Shown: positions 8,325 through 17,538, numbered from the stretch's first letter. The stretch is DNA of 64,000 bases from Streptomyces showdoensis (GCF_039535475.1 NZ_BAAAXG010000029.1:104677-168676); one strand, 5' to 3'. Translations and numbers: made by a program. The notes: a model not told the origin generated them from the letters alone.

Positions 8325-9515
8325 TCACACGTCCCAGGTGACCGGAAGGCTCTTCACCCCGAAGATGTCGGCCGTCTCCGGGCGCAGCACGACCTCTTCC
8401 GCCGGTACGGCCAGCCGCAGCGTGGGGAAACGGTCGAGGAGGGCGGAGAACGCGACGCGCATCTCGACGCGGGCCAGCTGCGCGCCGAGGCACAGGTGGA
8501 CGCCGTGACCGAAGGCGAGGTGGCCGCCCGCGTCCCTGCGCAGGTCGAGGGCGTGGGGGTCGGGGTAGCGCTCGGGGTCGCGGTTGGCGGTGTGGTACGA
8601 GAGGACGACCGTGGTCCCGGCCTCGATGGTCCGGCCGCCCAGCTCGACGTCCACCAGTGCCGTCCGCGTGAACGACTTGGCGACGCTCAGATAGCGCAGC
8701 AGCTCCTCGACGGTCCGGTCGGTGAGCGAGGGGTCGGCGCGCAGCGCGGCGAGTTGGTCCGGGTTCCGCAGGAGCGCGAAGGTGCCGAGGGACAGCATGT
8801 TCGCCGTGGTGTCGAAGCCGGCGGCCAGCAGGATCAGGCTGATCCCCTTCAGCTCCTCGTCGCTCAGGTCGCTGTCGGTGAGTTCGCTGAGCACGTCGTC
8901 GGTGGGCTTCGCGCGCTTGGCGGCGACGAGTCGCTCCAGGTACTCCTGGGTGGCGGTGTACGCCGCCATGAGCTCCTCGTCGCTCGTGTCCCCGCCCATG
9001 AACGTGTCGATCTGCTCCTGGAAGGAGTCGCGGTCCTCGTACGGCACCCCGAGCAGCTCGCAGATCACCATGGTCGGGATGGGCTTGGCGAAGGCCGTCA
9101 CCAGGTCCGTCGGCGGCCCCGTGCGCTCCATCGCGTCCAGACGGCCGGCGGTGATCTGCTCGACGCGCTCGGTCAGGAGCCGCATCCGTCGGGCGGTGAA
9201 CTTGCCCACCAGGGGCTTGCGGTAGCGGCTGTGCTGCGGGTCGTCCATGAGCAGGAACTCGCCGGGCGGCGCCGGAGGGAGCTCGAAGTCGATCACGTTC
9301 ATCAGCTCTTTGCGCGAGCTGAACCGCGGGTCGGCCAGGACCGACCGGACCAGTTCGTGTCCGGTGATCATCCAGCCGGGCTTCCCTCCCGGGTGGGTGT
9401 AGCGGCTGATGGGGCCGTGCCGCTGGGCCTCGGTGAGGGGGGCGGGCGGGTCGAAGGGACAGCCGGCCGGACGCTCCGTCGGCAGCGTCGTGACGGTGTG
9501 GAGGGACTCGGTCAT
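8325..9515 (-). CDS. cytochrome P450
   Basis: Bacterial class I cytochrome P450, 396 residues, a soluble haem monooxygenase needing ferredoxin and reductase supplied elsewhere. Landmarks are the I-helix AGFDTTAN with its acid-Thr pair, the K-helix ExxR in EELLRYL (ELLR), and the haem loop FGHGVHLCLGAQLAR, whose Cys near residue 340 ligates iron. Of two ATG codons (9521, 9515) the second is chosen because GAGGA directly abuts the first and is 6 nt from the second. No ferredoxin or biosynthetic cluster lies alongside. It is divergent from the GbsR/MarR-like regulator at 9743. Confidence 0.93.
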   Translation of the reverse strand: MTESLHTVTTLPTERPAGCPFDPPAPLTEAQRHGPISRYTHPGGKPGWMITGHELVRSVLADPRFSSRKELMNVIDFELPPAPPGEFLLMDDPQHSRYRKPLVGKFTARRMRLLTERVEQITAGRLDAMERTGPPTDLVTAFAKPIPTMVICELLGVPYEDRDSFQEQIDTFMGGDTSDEELMAAYTATQEYLERLVAAKRAKPTDDVLSELTDSDLSDEELKGISLILLAAGFDTTANMLSLGTFALLRNPDQLAALRADPSLTDRTVEELLRYLSVAKSFTRTALVDVELGGRTIEAGTTVVLSYHTANRDPERYPDPHALDLRRDAGGHLAFGHGVHLCLGAQLARVEMRVAFSALLDRFPTLRLAVPAEEVVLRPETADIFGVKSLPVTWDV

Positions 9516-9602
9516 GACCATTCCTCATCTCGCGGCATCACGGGTTCGGCCGGGCCGGTGCCCGGACCCCGTCCGGCCCGCGCCCCGTGTTCGGCCTATC
9601 CC

Positions 9603-9712
9603 GAACGCTACGTTGCGTTCACCATTCGAGCAATGGATCGAGCGAGTCATCGCAGGCAGTGAAGCCGAAATTGATGCAATGACGCTGCGCCCGAATGCAA
9701 CGCCTCGTTGCA
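9603..9712. promoter_or_regulatory. palindromes between P450 and its divergent regulator
   Basis: Two inverted repeats lie in the 227-bp divergent region. GAACGC and GCGTTC flank six bases at 9603-9620, on the P450 side. TGCAACG and CGTTGCA flank CCT at 9696-9712, on the regulator side. Both share the GCGTT/CGTTG flavour and are candidate sites for the regulator encoded at 9743. Confidence 0.5.
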
Positions 9713-9742
9713 ATGAGATCGAGCGAAGGCAATACTGGCCGC

Positions 9743-10447
9743 ATGCCAGGAGGACGGTTGACCCAGCAGGAACGCCATCGGATCGCGGCGGGGCTCGCCG
9801 GCGGCCTCTCGTACGCGGAGATCGCCCGGCGGCTCGGCCGGCCGACGTCGACGATCAGCCGCGAGGTCACGCGCAACGGCGGACCCGGACGCTACCGGCC
9901 CCAGCAGGCGCACCAGGTGACGGCCCAACGGGCGCGGCGCAGCACGCCCACGCCCCCGCCCGCACGGGCGGTCGAAGCGTCGGGGACGGTGGCGGATCGG
10001 TCGTCCGGGAGCGCGGTCGAAGCGGAGATCGTCGAACTGGCCGTCAGATCGGGCATGCCGCGGATGACGGCCCGCGTGCACGTGGACCTGCTCATGTCCG
10101 AGGACGGCCGGCGCACCGCCGCCGAGCTGACCCGCAGGCTGCGGGTCAGTCCGGCCTCCGTCTCCGTGTCCGTCAACTTCCTGGTGGAGAACGGGTACGT
10201 CCGCCGCGAGCGCGATCCGCAGCGGCGGCGCGACGTGTACGTGGTCGACGACGACGCGTGGTACCACTCGATCCTCATCAGCGCACGGCAGACGCTCGAC
10301 GTGGCACGGGCCTCGATCGCGGCGGCGGAGCGGCTCGGGCCCGACCGGCCCGCCGCCCGGCGGCTCGCCCGGGGCGGCACGTACCTTCAACAGGTCGTCC
10401 AGGAGATGATGGAGTCGGCCGACCGCTGGCGCACCCTCCTGTCGTAG
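9743..10447 (+). CDS. GbsR/MarR-like regulator with IS30-type HTH
   Basis: A 234-residue two-headed DNA-binding protein. Residues 1-45 form an HTH_38 (IS30-like) domain, LTQQERHRIAAGLAGGLSYA and AEIARRLGRPTSTISREV. Residues about 95-220 form a GbsR/MarR winged helix (LTRRLRVSPASVSVSVNFL, VENGYVRRERD). This fusion is common in Streptomyces. ATG 9743 is preferred because translation from it begins MPGGRLTQQER, the family-typical start. It is divergent from the P450, so regulation of that gene is the simplest idea. Confidence 0.85.
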   Translation: MPGGRLTQQERHRIAAGLAGGLSYAEIARRLGRPTSTISREVTRNGGPGRYRPQQAHQVTAQRARRSTPTPPPARAVEASGTVADRSSGSAVEAEIVELAVRSGMPRMTARVHVDLLMSEDGRRTAAELTRRLRVSPASVSVSVNFLVENGYVRRERDPQRRRDVYVVDDDAWYHSILISARQTLDVARASIAAAERLGPDRPAARRLARGGTYLQQVVQEMMESADRWRTLLS

Positions 10448-10480
10448 GTCCGCCTGGCGGCCGGCCCCCGCCCCCCCCCC

Positions 10481-11017
10481 TCAGTCCTTGTCGACCCGGG
10501 ACAGCGCGTCGGCGATCAGGCGGGTGGCGAACTCGCGGTCGTCGGTGATGCGGTTGATGTGTTCCGCGAGGAGGAAGGCGGTGGCTTCCAGCGGGTTCAT
10601 CTCGTCGCTCGTCCACTCCCCGTACTGCTTGCGCCAGAGGCTGGGACTGAGGCCGGTGCCGGCCGCGACGACCAGACCCGCCATGGTGGGGATCGCCTCG
10701 GCGCGGACGCTCTTGGGCATCGAGCGCATCGCGGCGACGACGCCGGGCACCACGTACTCGATGACGTCCTTGTCGTGTTCCTCATGGGCCTGCCGCAGCC
10801 ACTTCATGAACATGAAGATGACCGTGCACGTGCCGTCCAGCAGGTCCTGGACCTCGCTCGGACCCAGGGACGCGGTGAACTGGCGGATCAGACGCTGCTG
10901 TTCGGGATCGGGCCGGGCCCGCTCCTCGTAGACGGACCTGAGCCGGGAGTCGATCACCATGAGCGCTCCGCCCACATCACCGGCGGGAGCGTACTTCGGG
11001 TCGCAGGGCGATGGCAC
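10481..11017 (-). CDS. hypothetical protein
   Basis: Not recognised; 178 residues, mainly helical and acidic in composition, with no signal peptide, membrane span or known motif. The GTG start at 11017 is set by an excellent GGAGGAGG five bases upstream, giving MPSPCDPKYAPAGD. It lies 104 bp downstream of the frameshifted pentapeptide-repeat gene on the same strand, whose first frame runs into it, so one transcript is likely. A run of ten C residues (about 10468-10480) sits just past its stop. Confidence 0.7.
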   Translation of the reverse strand: MPSPCDPKYAPAGDVGGALMVIDSRLRSVYEERARPDPEQQRLIRQFTASLGPSEVQDLLDGTCTVIFMFMKWLRQAHEEHDKDVIEYVVPGVVAAMRSMPKSVRAEAIPTMAGLVVAAGTGLSPSLWRKQYGEWTSDEMNPLEATAFLLAEHINRITDDREFATRLIADALSRVDKD

Positions 11018-11121
11018 AGGATCCTCCTCCGTGACCGCGGAAGGCAGCGCGGCGATGCCCGCACCGTAGACCGCCCAGGATGCGGGGGCCGGGCGATTTC
11101 GGGAAGACCACCCGCACGGGA

Positions 11122-12277
11122 TCAAGGGCCGTTCCGGCCCGCGGCCGAGGGTTCGTCCGGCTCCAGTTCGGCGCGTTCGAGCTTCGCCCCCTTCAGGTTC
11201 GCGCCCTCGTGTCTGGAGCCCGCGAGACGCGCGCCGCTCAGATCCGCCTCGGACAGATCGGCGCCGCGCAGGTCGGCTCCCCTCAGGTCCGCCCCGTCGA
11301 GGAAAGGCGTGGCGCAGGTCGGCGCCGCGGAGGTCGACACCGCGCAGGTCGGCGCTGGTGAAGAACGCTCTCTGGGCCTTGACGTCGCCCAGTCGGACCC
11401 CGCGCAGGTCATCGCTCGAGAAGCCGGCTTGCGTGAGATTCGCTCCCCGGAGGTCGGCACCGGCCAGGACCGCGTTGCCGAGGTCCGCCTCCCGGAGGTC
11501 CGCCCTGCGCAGATCCGCACCGGCCAGGAGCGCTTCACCGAGCCCCGCGCGCACGAGAGAGGCCTCCCTCAGGTCGGCGCCCGCGAGGTCCGCCCGGAGG
11601 AGGTTGGCCCGGTATTCGGGAGACCGTAGGGTCATCCCCCCGTAGTGCACTGCGTTGAGGTCCTGCCGCGCACGGTCCAGATCGCCCATGTCGGCCAGAC
11701 CCCGCAGACTCACGTAGCGCAGCCGGAGCCGCGTGGTGTCACGGCTGTCGACGGGCCGGTTGGCCAGCACCGTCACGGCTGCCTGGAGGTCCACGGGAAG
11801 GGGCTCCGGGAAGGCGGGGGTCGCCCTCCGGGCGCCGTCGGTGGCGGGCAGGCGGGCGTGCGCCCGGACGTAGGCGGCCAGCACCGACAGGCCCGTCGCC
11901 TGGTCGCGCGGCGAGTCGCGCATGATGCGTTCCAGAGCGTAGATGCCGCCGACCCGGACGTCCGCGGAGGCGGAGCCCAGGCCGGCCACTGCGGCCGTGT
12001 AGCGCCCGGTGATCTGCGCCTCGCGGCTGATCCTCAGCTCCTCCTTGGTCTGCCCGACCGAGATCAAGGTGAAGAGCACCGCGGCCACCGCGGCGAGTCC
12101 CGGCAGGGCGGCCACGAACAGTCCGGGCCAGATCCGCCGCTGCGTCGCGCGCCCGTCCCCGCGGCGGCCGTCGGACAGGCGCAAGCGCCTGCGGCGGCGG
12201 CGCGTCGCCGCCCTCCTATGGGCGGCGCGGTCCATCCGTCGCACGGCTGCGGTTCTGATCGTGGATGAGGTGCCCAC
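11122..12277 (-). pseudogene. membrane-anchored pentapeptide-repeat protein, frameshifted
   Basis: An Arg-rich cytoplasmic N-terminus, one membrane span near residues 48-75 (WPGLFVAALPGLAAVAAVLF), a helical middle part, then many A(D/N)LXX pentapeptide repeats such as LAGADLREA and LLAGADLRRADL. The repeats run in one frame down to about 11310 and continue in another (FLDGADLRGADLRGADL) to a stop at 11122. One base is gained or two lost near 11303-11312, where GGAAAGG occurs. Without the shift the protein would be about 385 residues. The start is GTG 12277 or ATG 12235. Either a pseudogene or a sequence error. Confidence 0.8.
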
Positions 12278-12343
12278 GTATGCATGTCAGCCCATGCCCG
12301 GGCGAAGCGCAGCGCCGGGTAGGCCGACTCGACGCCGCCCCGG

Positions 12344-12955
12344 CTACACCCAGCGGTAGGTGGCGTCGGTGACGGCGGGAAGTGCCGCGTCGGTGACGGG
12401 TGTGTGCGGGCCGAGCAGGGCCAGATGGGGGCCGAGGGGCGGGAAGATCGGCAGGTCGTGGGTCCTGTGGTGGGCGATCCACTCGATGTGGCCGGTCTCG
12501 TGGCTGCCGTCGGGCAGTTCGTCGAGCTCCTCGGTGGCCAGGGTGGCGCGGACCTCCGGCGTGACGCGGAAGCGGTGGACGAGGTGCAGCTTGCGCGGCG
12601 GAGGGGTGGGGCCGGGACGGCTCACCCGCTGGTCGACCATCCAGATCAGTTCACCGCCGTCGGCCTGCGAGACGTCGAGCCCGAGTTCTTCGTACAGCTC
12701 GCGGGCGAGGGCCGCCTTGAGGTCCTCGCCGGGTTCGACGTTGCCGCCGATGGGCGTGTAGTGCACGGAGTCGGGTCGGTCGCGGCGGAGGAGGGCGACC
12801 TCGTCGCCGCAGTAGACCAGGGCTCCGACGCGGATCTTCAGCGTGCTGAAGGGCTGGGCAGGTTCGGGGTGCTGGGGGTGGTGCTCGGGGTGCTCGGGAT
12901 GCTCGGGATGCTCGGGATGCTCGGGATGCTCGGGATGCTCCTGAGGGTTCGTCAT
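12344..12955 (-). CDS. Nudix hydrolase
   Basis: A 203-residue Nudix enzyme that should cleave a nucleoside diphosphate linked to another group, with Mg2+ or Mn2+. The Nudix box GGNVEPGEDLKAALARELYE continuing EELGLD matches Gx5Ex7REx2EExG and lies near residues 69-91. The first 30 residues are a His/Glu/Pro tract of EHP repeats coded by a 9-bp tandem repeat, unusual for the family and possibly metal-binding. Start is ATG 12955. It is downstream of the exporter gene on the same strand but separated from it by a strong hairpin. Confidence 0.9.
   Translation of the reverse strand: MTNPQEHPEHPEHPEHPEHPEHPEHHPQHPEPAQPFSTLKIRVGALVYCGDEVALLRRDRPDSVHYTPIGGNVEPGEDLKAALARELYEELGLDVSQADGGELIWMVDQRVSRPGPTPPPRKLHLVHRFRVTPEVRATLATEELDELPDGSHETGHIEWIAHHRTHDLPIFPPLGPHLALLGPHTPVTDAALPAVTDATYRWV
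12887..12943. repeat. 9-bp coding repeat (EHP tract)
   Basis: GCTCGGGAT repeats about six times in tandem with one GGT-type variant at the left end, encoding the EHP repeats at the Nudix N-terminus. Slippage could change the copy number in frame. Confidence 0.85.
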
Positions 12956-13057
12956 GCGGCGAGTATGCGCGTGCGTGGCGGGCCCGCGGCGGGCGGGCCC
13001 GTGCGGGTGGCGCCGGGACCGGTGGGTTGCCGCACCCGCCTCGTCCGACCCGCCCGG

Positions 13058-13096
13058 CCCGGCCGCCCGGACGTGCGACGCGTCCGGGCGGCCGGG
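13058..13096 (-). terminator. 16-bp perfect hairpin after the DHA2 exporter
   Basis: CCCGGCCGCCCGGACG at 13058-13073 pairs fully with 13081-13096 around a seven-base loop. It starts 4 bp past the exporter stop. No T-run follows. Confidence 0.75.
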
Positions 13097-13099
13097 CGT

Positions 13100-14575
13100 T
13101 CACGGCCGGGTCGACGGAGCGGGTGTCGGGGACCGGTCCGGTCGCGGTTCGGCCTGACCCTCCCGCGGGGCTCGCCTGCGCAGTCCGAGCGCCGTCAGGG
13201 CCGCTGCCGCGATGACCGCCAGGCCCACCCCGCGCAGTGCCACCGCCATGCCGTCGGTGAAGTCCGCGTGCCCGGCCAGCAAGGTGCCCGTCACCGCCAC
13301 CCCGAGCGCCGCGCCCGTCTCTCGCGTCGAGGTGCTGAGGCCCGAGCCCAGGCCCGCCGCGTGGCGGGGCAGGGACGACACGACCCCGAGGGTCAGGGCC
13401 GGCATGCACAGGCCGGTTCCGATCGAGATGACGAGGAGCCAGCAGGCGTAGAGCGGGTACGGGGTCCCCGCGTCGGCCGTGGAGACGCCGAGCAGGCCCA
13501 GGCCGATGAGGAGCAGCCCGCCGCCCGCGACCGGCGCCGGGCGCGCGGACCAGCGGGCGGCGAGGCGGGGGACGAGGGCCATGCCCAGGGTCAGCGGCAC
13601 GATGGCGAGGCCCGCCTGGGCGGCGTCGTACCCCTTCACGTACTGCAGGTACTGCGAGTTGACGTAGAAGAGCGAGAAGAGGCCGAAGAAGCTCGCGGCC
13701 GTGCCCAGGGTCGATGCGCGCAGCCGGGCGGAGCGGAAGACCCGCGGGTCGAACAGCGGGGTGCCGGAGCGGAGGGCGTGCAGCGTGAAGGCGCCGAGCA
13801 GCGCCGCGCCCAGCGCCAGGGCGAGCAGGATGCGCGCCGAGGTCCAGCCGTACAGCGGGCTCTCGATGATGCCGAAGAGCAGCGCCACCAGGCCGGCCGT
13901 GAGCAGCAGGGTGCCGACCGGGTCCAGCGACGGGCGTCCGGTGCGGTCGGTGCCGGTCGACTTCGCCGTGCGGGGGGTCGTGCGGGTCACGACCAGGGCG
14001 AGCAACGCCGCCAGGGGCACCATCGTCCAGAACAGCGCCTGCCAGGGCAGGTACGCGCCGATCAGGCCTCCGCCGACGTTGCCCGCGAGCCCGCCGAGGC
14101 CCACGGCGAGCGTCCAGGACGCCAGGGCGCGGGGGCGCTGCTCGGGCGGGGCCAGGTGGGTCAGGATCGACATCGTCGCGGGCATGACCAGGGCCGCGCC
14201 CGCCCCGGAGACGCCCCGGCCGGCGATCAGCAGTGCGGGTGCGGTGGACAGGGCGCTGGTCGCCGCGCCCGCGGCGAACAGGCCGAGCCCGGCCAGCAGC
14301 GCTCCCTTGCGGCCGTAGCGGTCGCCCAGGGCGCCGCACGGTATGAGCAGGCCGGCGAAGACGATGACGTACGCGTCGACGGTCCAGAGGAGTTCGGTGT
14401 GGGAGGGGTGGACGGAGGACGAACTCAGCTGCGGGAGCAGGAGGTTGATGGCGGCGACCATGGACTGGGCCACCATGACGCAGGCGCACAGGGCGAGAAG
14501 GGTCGAGCGGCGCAGCGGACCGGGGGCGGGCGCGGACCCGGGGGCGGACGAAGATGCGGGGGCAGGCGAAGGCAA
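13100..14575 (-). CDS. MFS drug exporter, DHA2 type
   Basis: A 491-residue inner-membrane transporter of the 14-span DHA2 family, which exports drugs by proton antiport. Motif A GALGDRYGRKG follows span 2, and WTVDAYVIVFAGLLIPCGAL is the typical span-2 region. Motif C-like VSGAGAALVMPATMSIL and the usual cluster of hydrophobic spans are present. TTG at 14575 is taken as the start because AAGGAG lies 5 nt before it. It is divergent from the LysR gene at 14794, which probably controls it. Confidence 0.88.
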   Translation of the reverse strand: MPSPAPASSSAPGSAPAPGPLRRSTLLALCACVMVAQSMVAAINLLLPQLSSSSVHPSHTELLWTVDAYVIVFAGLLIPCGALGDRYGRKGALLAGLGLFAAGAATSALSTAPALLIAGRGVSGAGAALVMPATMSILTHLAPPEQRPRALASWTLAVGLGGLAGNVGGGLIGAYLPWQALFWTMVPLAALLALVVTRTTPRTAKSTGTDRTGRPSLDPVGTLLLTAGLVALLFGIIESPLYGWTSARILLALALGAALLGAFTLHALRSGTPLFDPRVFRSARLRASTLGTAASFFGLFSLFYVNSQYLQYVKGYDAAQAGLAIVPLTLGMALVPRLAARWSARPAPVAGGGLLLIGLGLLGVSTADAGTPYPLYACWLLVISIGTGLCMPALTLGVVSSLPRHAAGLGSGLSTSTRETGAALGVAVTGTLLAGHADFTDGMAVALRGVGLAVIAAAALTALGLRRRAPREGQAEPRPDRSPTPAPSTRP

Positions 14576-14793
14576 GGCCTCTCCTTGGGAGCAGGGACGT
14601 CAGGGGTGTCAGGGGTGCAAGGGGTGCAAGGGGTGCAAGGGATGTGAGAGATGCGGTTCGGGAGGGAGGGGGCCGGCCCCGGGATCAGAAGGTGCGGTGC
14701 TCGCGAGGCACCGGGTGGTGAGGGGATCCGCTGTCACCGTAGGGTCGCCACCGGACCTGAATCCAGTGCAACTTGTGCAGGTGGTGATTGCGT

Positions 14794-15705
14794 ATGACGC
14801 ATTCCGCGGACGGAGCCCCCTCCGGGCTCGACCTCAATCTCCTCGTCGCCCTCGACGCCCTCCTCGACGAGCGGAGCGTGCGCGGCGCCGCGCGGCGCCT
14901 CCATCTGTCCGAGCCCGCGATGAGCCGCACCCTGGGACGCATCCGCAAGGCGATGGGCGATCCCGTTCTCGTACGGGCGGGCCGGCACATGGTTCCGACG
15001 CCGCACGCGCTCGCGGTGCACGCCGAGGTGAGTGCCGTGGTGGAGCGGGCCCGGGCGCTGTTCACGGGACCGGGCGCGGTGGATCTGCGCACGGTGTCCA
15101 GGACGTTCAGCGTGCTCGGGCACGACGCCATCGCCGCCTCCCTCGGACCCGCCCTCTTCGAGCGCGCCGCGCGCGAGGCACCCGGCGTCCGGCTGCGCTT
15201 CCTCGGGGAGTTGCCGTCCGAGGCGCCCGCGCTGCGGGACGGCAGCGCGGACCTGGAGGTCGGCGTCATCGACACGGTCGCGCCCGAGGTGCGGGTGGAG
15301 CGCCTCTTCGACGACCGGATGCTGGCGGTCGTACGGCCGGGGCATCCGCTCCTGAGCGACGAGGTCACGCCCGAGCGGTTCGCCGCGGCGGACCACCTGA
15401 ACGTGTCCCCTCGCGGGCGCCTGCACGGCCCCTTGGACACCGCCCTCGCGGAAATCGGCCTGGAGCGGCGGGTCGTGGGCAGCGTCGGGTCCTTCCCCGC
15501 GTCGCTGTTCATCCTGCTCCGCACCGAGCTGGTGGGGGTCGCGCCTTCATGGGTACGGCCGCTGGCCGAGGACCTCGGGCTCGTCCTGCTCCCCGTTCCG
15601 CTTCGCCTGCCGCCGCTTCCCTTCGGCCTCGCCTGGCACCCGCGGCACGACGCGGACCCGGCGCACATCTGGCTGCGGGCCACCGTGCGGGAGCTCCTCG
15701 GCTGA
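14794..15705 (+). CDS. LysR family transcriptional regulator
   Basis: A 303-residue LysR-type regulator. The N-terminal winged helix reads LDLNLLVALDALLDERSVRG, AARRLHLSEPAMSRTLGRIR. The effector domain includes the periplasmic-binding-like segment GHDAIAASLG through LRATVRELLG. The start at ATG 14794 has GGTGG about 10 nt upstream. A TGCA-N5-TGCA element at 14767-14779 in the divergent region to the exporter could be part of a T-N11-A LysR box. The effector is unknown. Confidence 0.9.
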   Translation: MTHSADGAPSGLDLNLLVALDALLDERSVRGAARRLHLSEPAMSRTLGRIRKAMGDPVLVRAGRHMVPTPHALAVHAEVSAVVERARALFTGPGAVDLRTVSRTFSVLGHDAIAASLGPALFERAAREAPGVRLRFLGELPSEAPALRDGSADLEVGVIDTVAPEVRVERLFDDRMLAVVRPGHPLLSDEVTPERFAAADHLNVSPRGRLHGPLDTALAEIGLERRVVGSVGSFPASLFILLRTELVGVAPSWVRPLAEDLGLVLLPVPLRLPPLPFGLAWHPRHDADPAHIWLRATVRELLG

Positions 15706-15798
15706 ACTTCTGCACCGGCCGTCCCGGGGAATCGGCTGGCCGGAATGCGACTGCCGCCGGGGGCGCCCATTCGGCCCGTCGAAGCCCGTTCTCCGGCC

Positions 15799-15827
15799 TT
15801 GCCAAGTCGGTCGGCAGACCCTATAAG
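15799..15827 (+). promoter_or_regulatory. strong sigma-70-type promoter of the Gly-rich/M50/kinase operon
   Basis: TTGCCA (15799-15804) and TATAAG (15822-15827) are 17 bp apart. That is the best vegetative-type promoter in this part of the window. Transcription would start near 15834, leaving about a 115-nt leader before ATG 15949. Nothing in the leader was recognised as a riboswitch. Confidence 0.7.
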
Positions 15828-15948
15828 AATGCTGCAGGCATCGGTTGGGATGGCCGGAATGGCATCCATGCCGCCGACCAGGGGGACCCTCCACTTCCCG
15901 CCGGAAGCACCGCGCGCACGCACGCACACCGACGGAGAACGTGAGGCC

Positions 15949-17538
15949 ATGACCGACAACGACGCTTATCGCCATGCCATGACCCGTCTCGCGGTCGACC
16001 CCGACTTCGCCGCCCGGCTCGACGGCGACGTGGAGGAGGTGGCGCGCGCGCTCGGCCTCACCCCCGAGCAGGTGGCCGAACTGCGGCGGCTCCGTGTGGA
16101 GTCCGGTACGGCGGACGGGCCTGCCACGCTCGACCCGCGGCTGTCCAAGTCGTCGCTCTTCTTCGGCAACGCGGCCCACGCCCTGGCCCACCACGACGTG
16201 CCGCTCTCCCCCGTCCCGCACGACGTCGAGCCCACCGCCGGGCCGGGCGACGCCGCCGACCTGGCCCCGGACCTCACCACCGACCCCACGACCGGCCTCG
16301 ATGTACCGGCCACCGCGTTGGCCGGACTCGGCGACGGCGCGCTCGCGGACGCGTCCTTCGACGACAGCGGCTCCCTGCTGGGCGACATCGGCGACTTCGG
16401 CGACTTCGGCGGCCCGGGGGATCTGGGCGGTCAGGTGGATCCGGGCGGCTTCGGCGACTTCGGTGGTCCCGGCGCATTCGGTGGTTCCGGCGACTTCGGC
16501 TCCTTCGGCGACGCCGACGGATTCGGCGGCCACGGACCCGGCGGACTCGGGGACGAGGGCCCGGGTGGGTTCGACGAGAGCGGCGGATTCGGCGGAGGAT
16601 TCGGGGACGGCGGATCGGGCGACGGGTTCGGTGACGGCTTCGGCGGAGGGCCTGGTGGCGGCTTCGGCGGCCACGAAGGCGATGGCTTCGGCGGCGGGAT
16701 CGGAGGAATCGGCGGCCACGACGGCGGCCATGACGGTGGCCCCCGCGGTGAGTTCGGCGGCGGAACCGGTGACGGGTTCGGCGGTGAAGGCGGCCATGGC
16801 GGTGCCTTCGGCCACGGCGGCATCTACGAGCGCGGCGAGGACGGCGGCGGCGACTCCGGGGGCGGTGGCGGCGACAGCGGCGGCGGCGACTCCGGGGGCG
16901 GGAACAGTGAGAACGGGCGGCGCCCCGGCGGAGGATCCGGGGGCGGTGACGGAGGCGGCGGCGACTCCGGCGGGGGTGGGGGCGACAGCGGCGGGGGCGA
17001 CTCCGGGGGCGGAAGCAGCGAGAACGGGCGCCGCCCCGGCGGAGGATCCGGCGGTGGCGAAGGCGGCGGATCCGGCGGTGGCGGAGGAGGTGGCGGTGAA
17101 GGCGGAGGCGGGGGCGAGTCCGGCGGCGGCGACTCCGGCGGCGGGGGCGACTCGGGCGGCGGAAGCAGCGAGAACGGCCGTCGGCCCGGGGGCGGCGGCA
17201 CCGGCGGAGGAGGAGGCGAAGGCGGCGGAGGCGACTCGGGCGGAGGCGGTGACTCGGGCGGCAGCGGGAGCAGCAGCGAGAACGGCCGCCGCCCCGGCAG
17301 CGGCGGCACCGGCGGAGGAGGAGGCGAAGGCGGCGGGGGCGACTCGGGCGGTGACGGGCAGGGCGGGCGCGGTGGTGGGCGCCACGACGTCTCCGCGCCC
17401 GACTCCGACGGCGCGGGCGGAGGCGGGCTGATCCGTCCGGGGCTCGACCGGCTCGGCCATGCCGGCGTCCACACCGACGGCCCCGGGCACGGCTCCCCCG
17501 GCGGCCTGACCGGTGGCGGCTTCGCCGGCGGTTCCTGA
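15949..17538 (+). CDS. Gly-rich repeat protein with NHLP/Os1348-like leader
   Basis: A 529-residue protein with two very different parts. Residues 1-50 (DAYRHAMTRLAVDPDFAARL, LGLTPEQVAELRRLR) resemble the leader of NHLP-clan (Os1348-type) RiPP precursors. From about residue 140 it is almost only Gly, Asp, Ser, Phe and Glu: first GDFGDFGG-type repeats, then GGGDSGGG repeats. The second block is punctuated four times by SENGRRPG, with its Glu at residues 321, 358, 408 and 444. There is no signal peptide, membrane span or Cys. It is the first gene behind a good promoter, 18 bp before a PqqD-M50 protein. It could be a giant precursor or an exported structural protein processed by its neighbour; this is inferred. 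GAGG precedes ATG 15949. Confidence 0.75.
   Translation: MTDNDAYRHAMTRLAVDPDFAARLDGDVEEVARALGLTPEQVAELRRLRVESGTADGPATLDPRLSKSSLFFGNAAHALAHHDVPLSPVPHDVEPTAGPGDAADLAPDLTTDPTTGLDVPATALAGLGDGALADASFDDSGSLLGDIGDFGDFGGPGDLGGQVDPGGFGDFGGPGAFGGSGDFGSFGDADGFGGHGPGGLGDEGPGGFDESGGFGGGFGDGGSGDGFGDGFGGGPGGGFGGHEGDGFGGGIGGIGGHDGGHDGGPRGEFGGGTGDGFGGEGGHGGAFGHGGIYERGEDGGGDSGGGGGDSGGGDSGGGNSENGRRPGGGSGGGDGGGGDSGGGGGDSGGGDSGGGSSENGRRPGGGSGGGEGGGSGGGGGGGGEGGGGGESGGGDSGGGGDSGGGSSENGRRPGGGGTGGGGGEGGGGDSGGGGDSGGSGSSSENGRRPGSGGTGGGGGEGGGGDSGGDGQGGRGGGRHDVSAPDSDGAGGGGLIRPGLDRLGHAGVHTDGPGHGSPGGLTGGGFAGGS

Noticed and set aside
12887..12943. Regular repeats considered as a CRISPR remnant
   Set aside because: Units are 9 bp with no spacers and translate in frame as EHP; a simple coding repeat.
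12404..14647. Long plus-strand open frame opposite the Nudix and exporter genes
   Set aside because: Both minus-strand genes have intact family motifs; the plus frame is Gly/Arg/Ala-rich shadow sequence.
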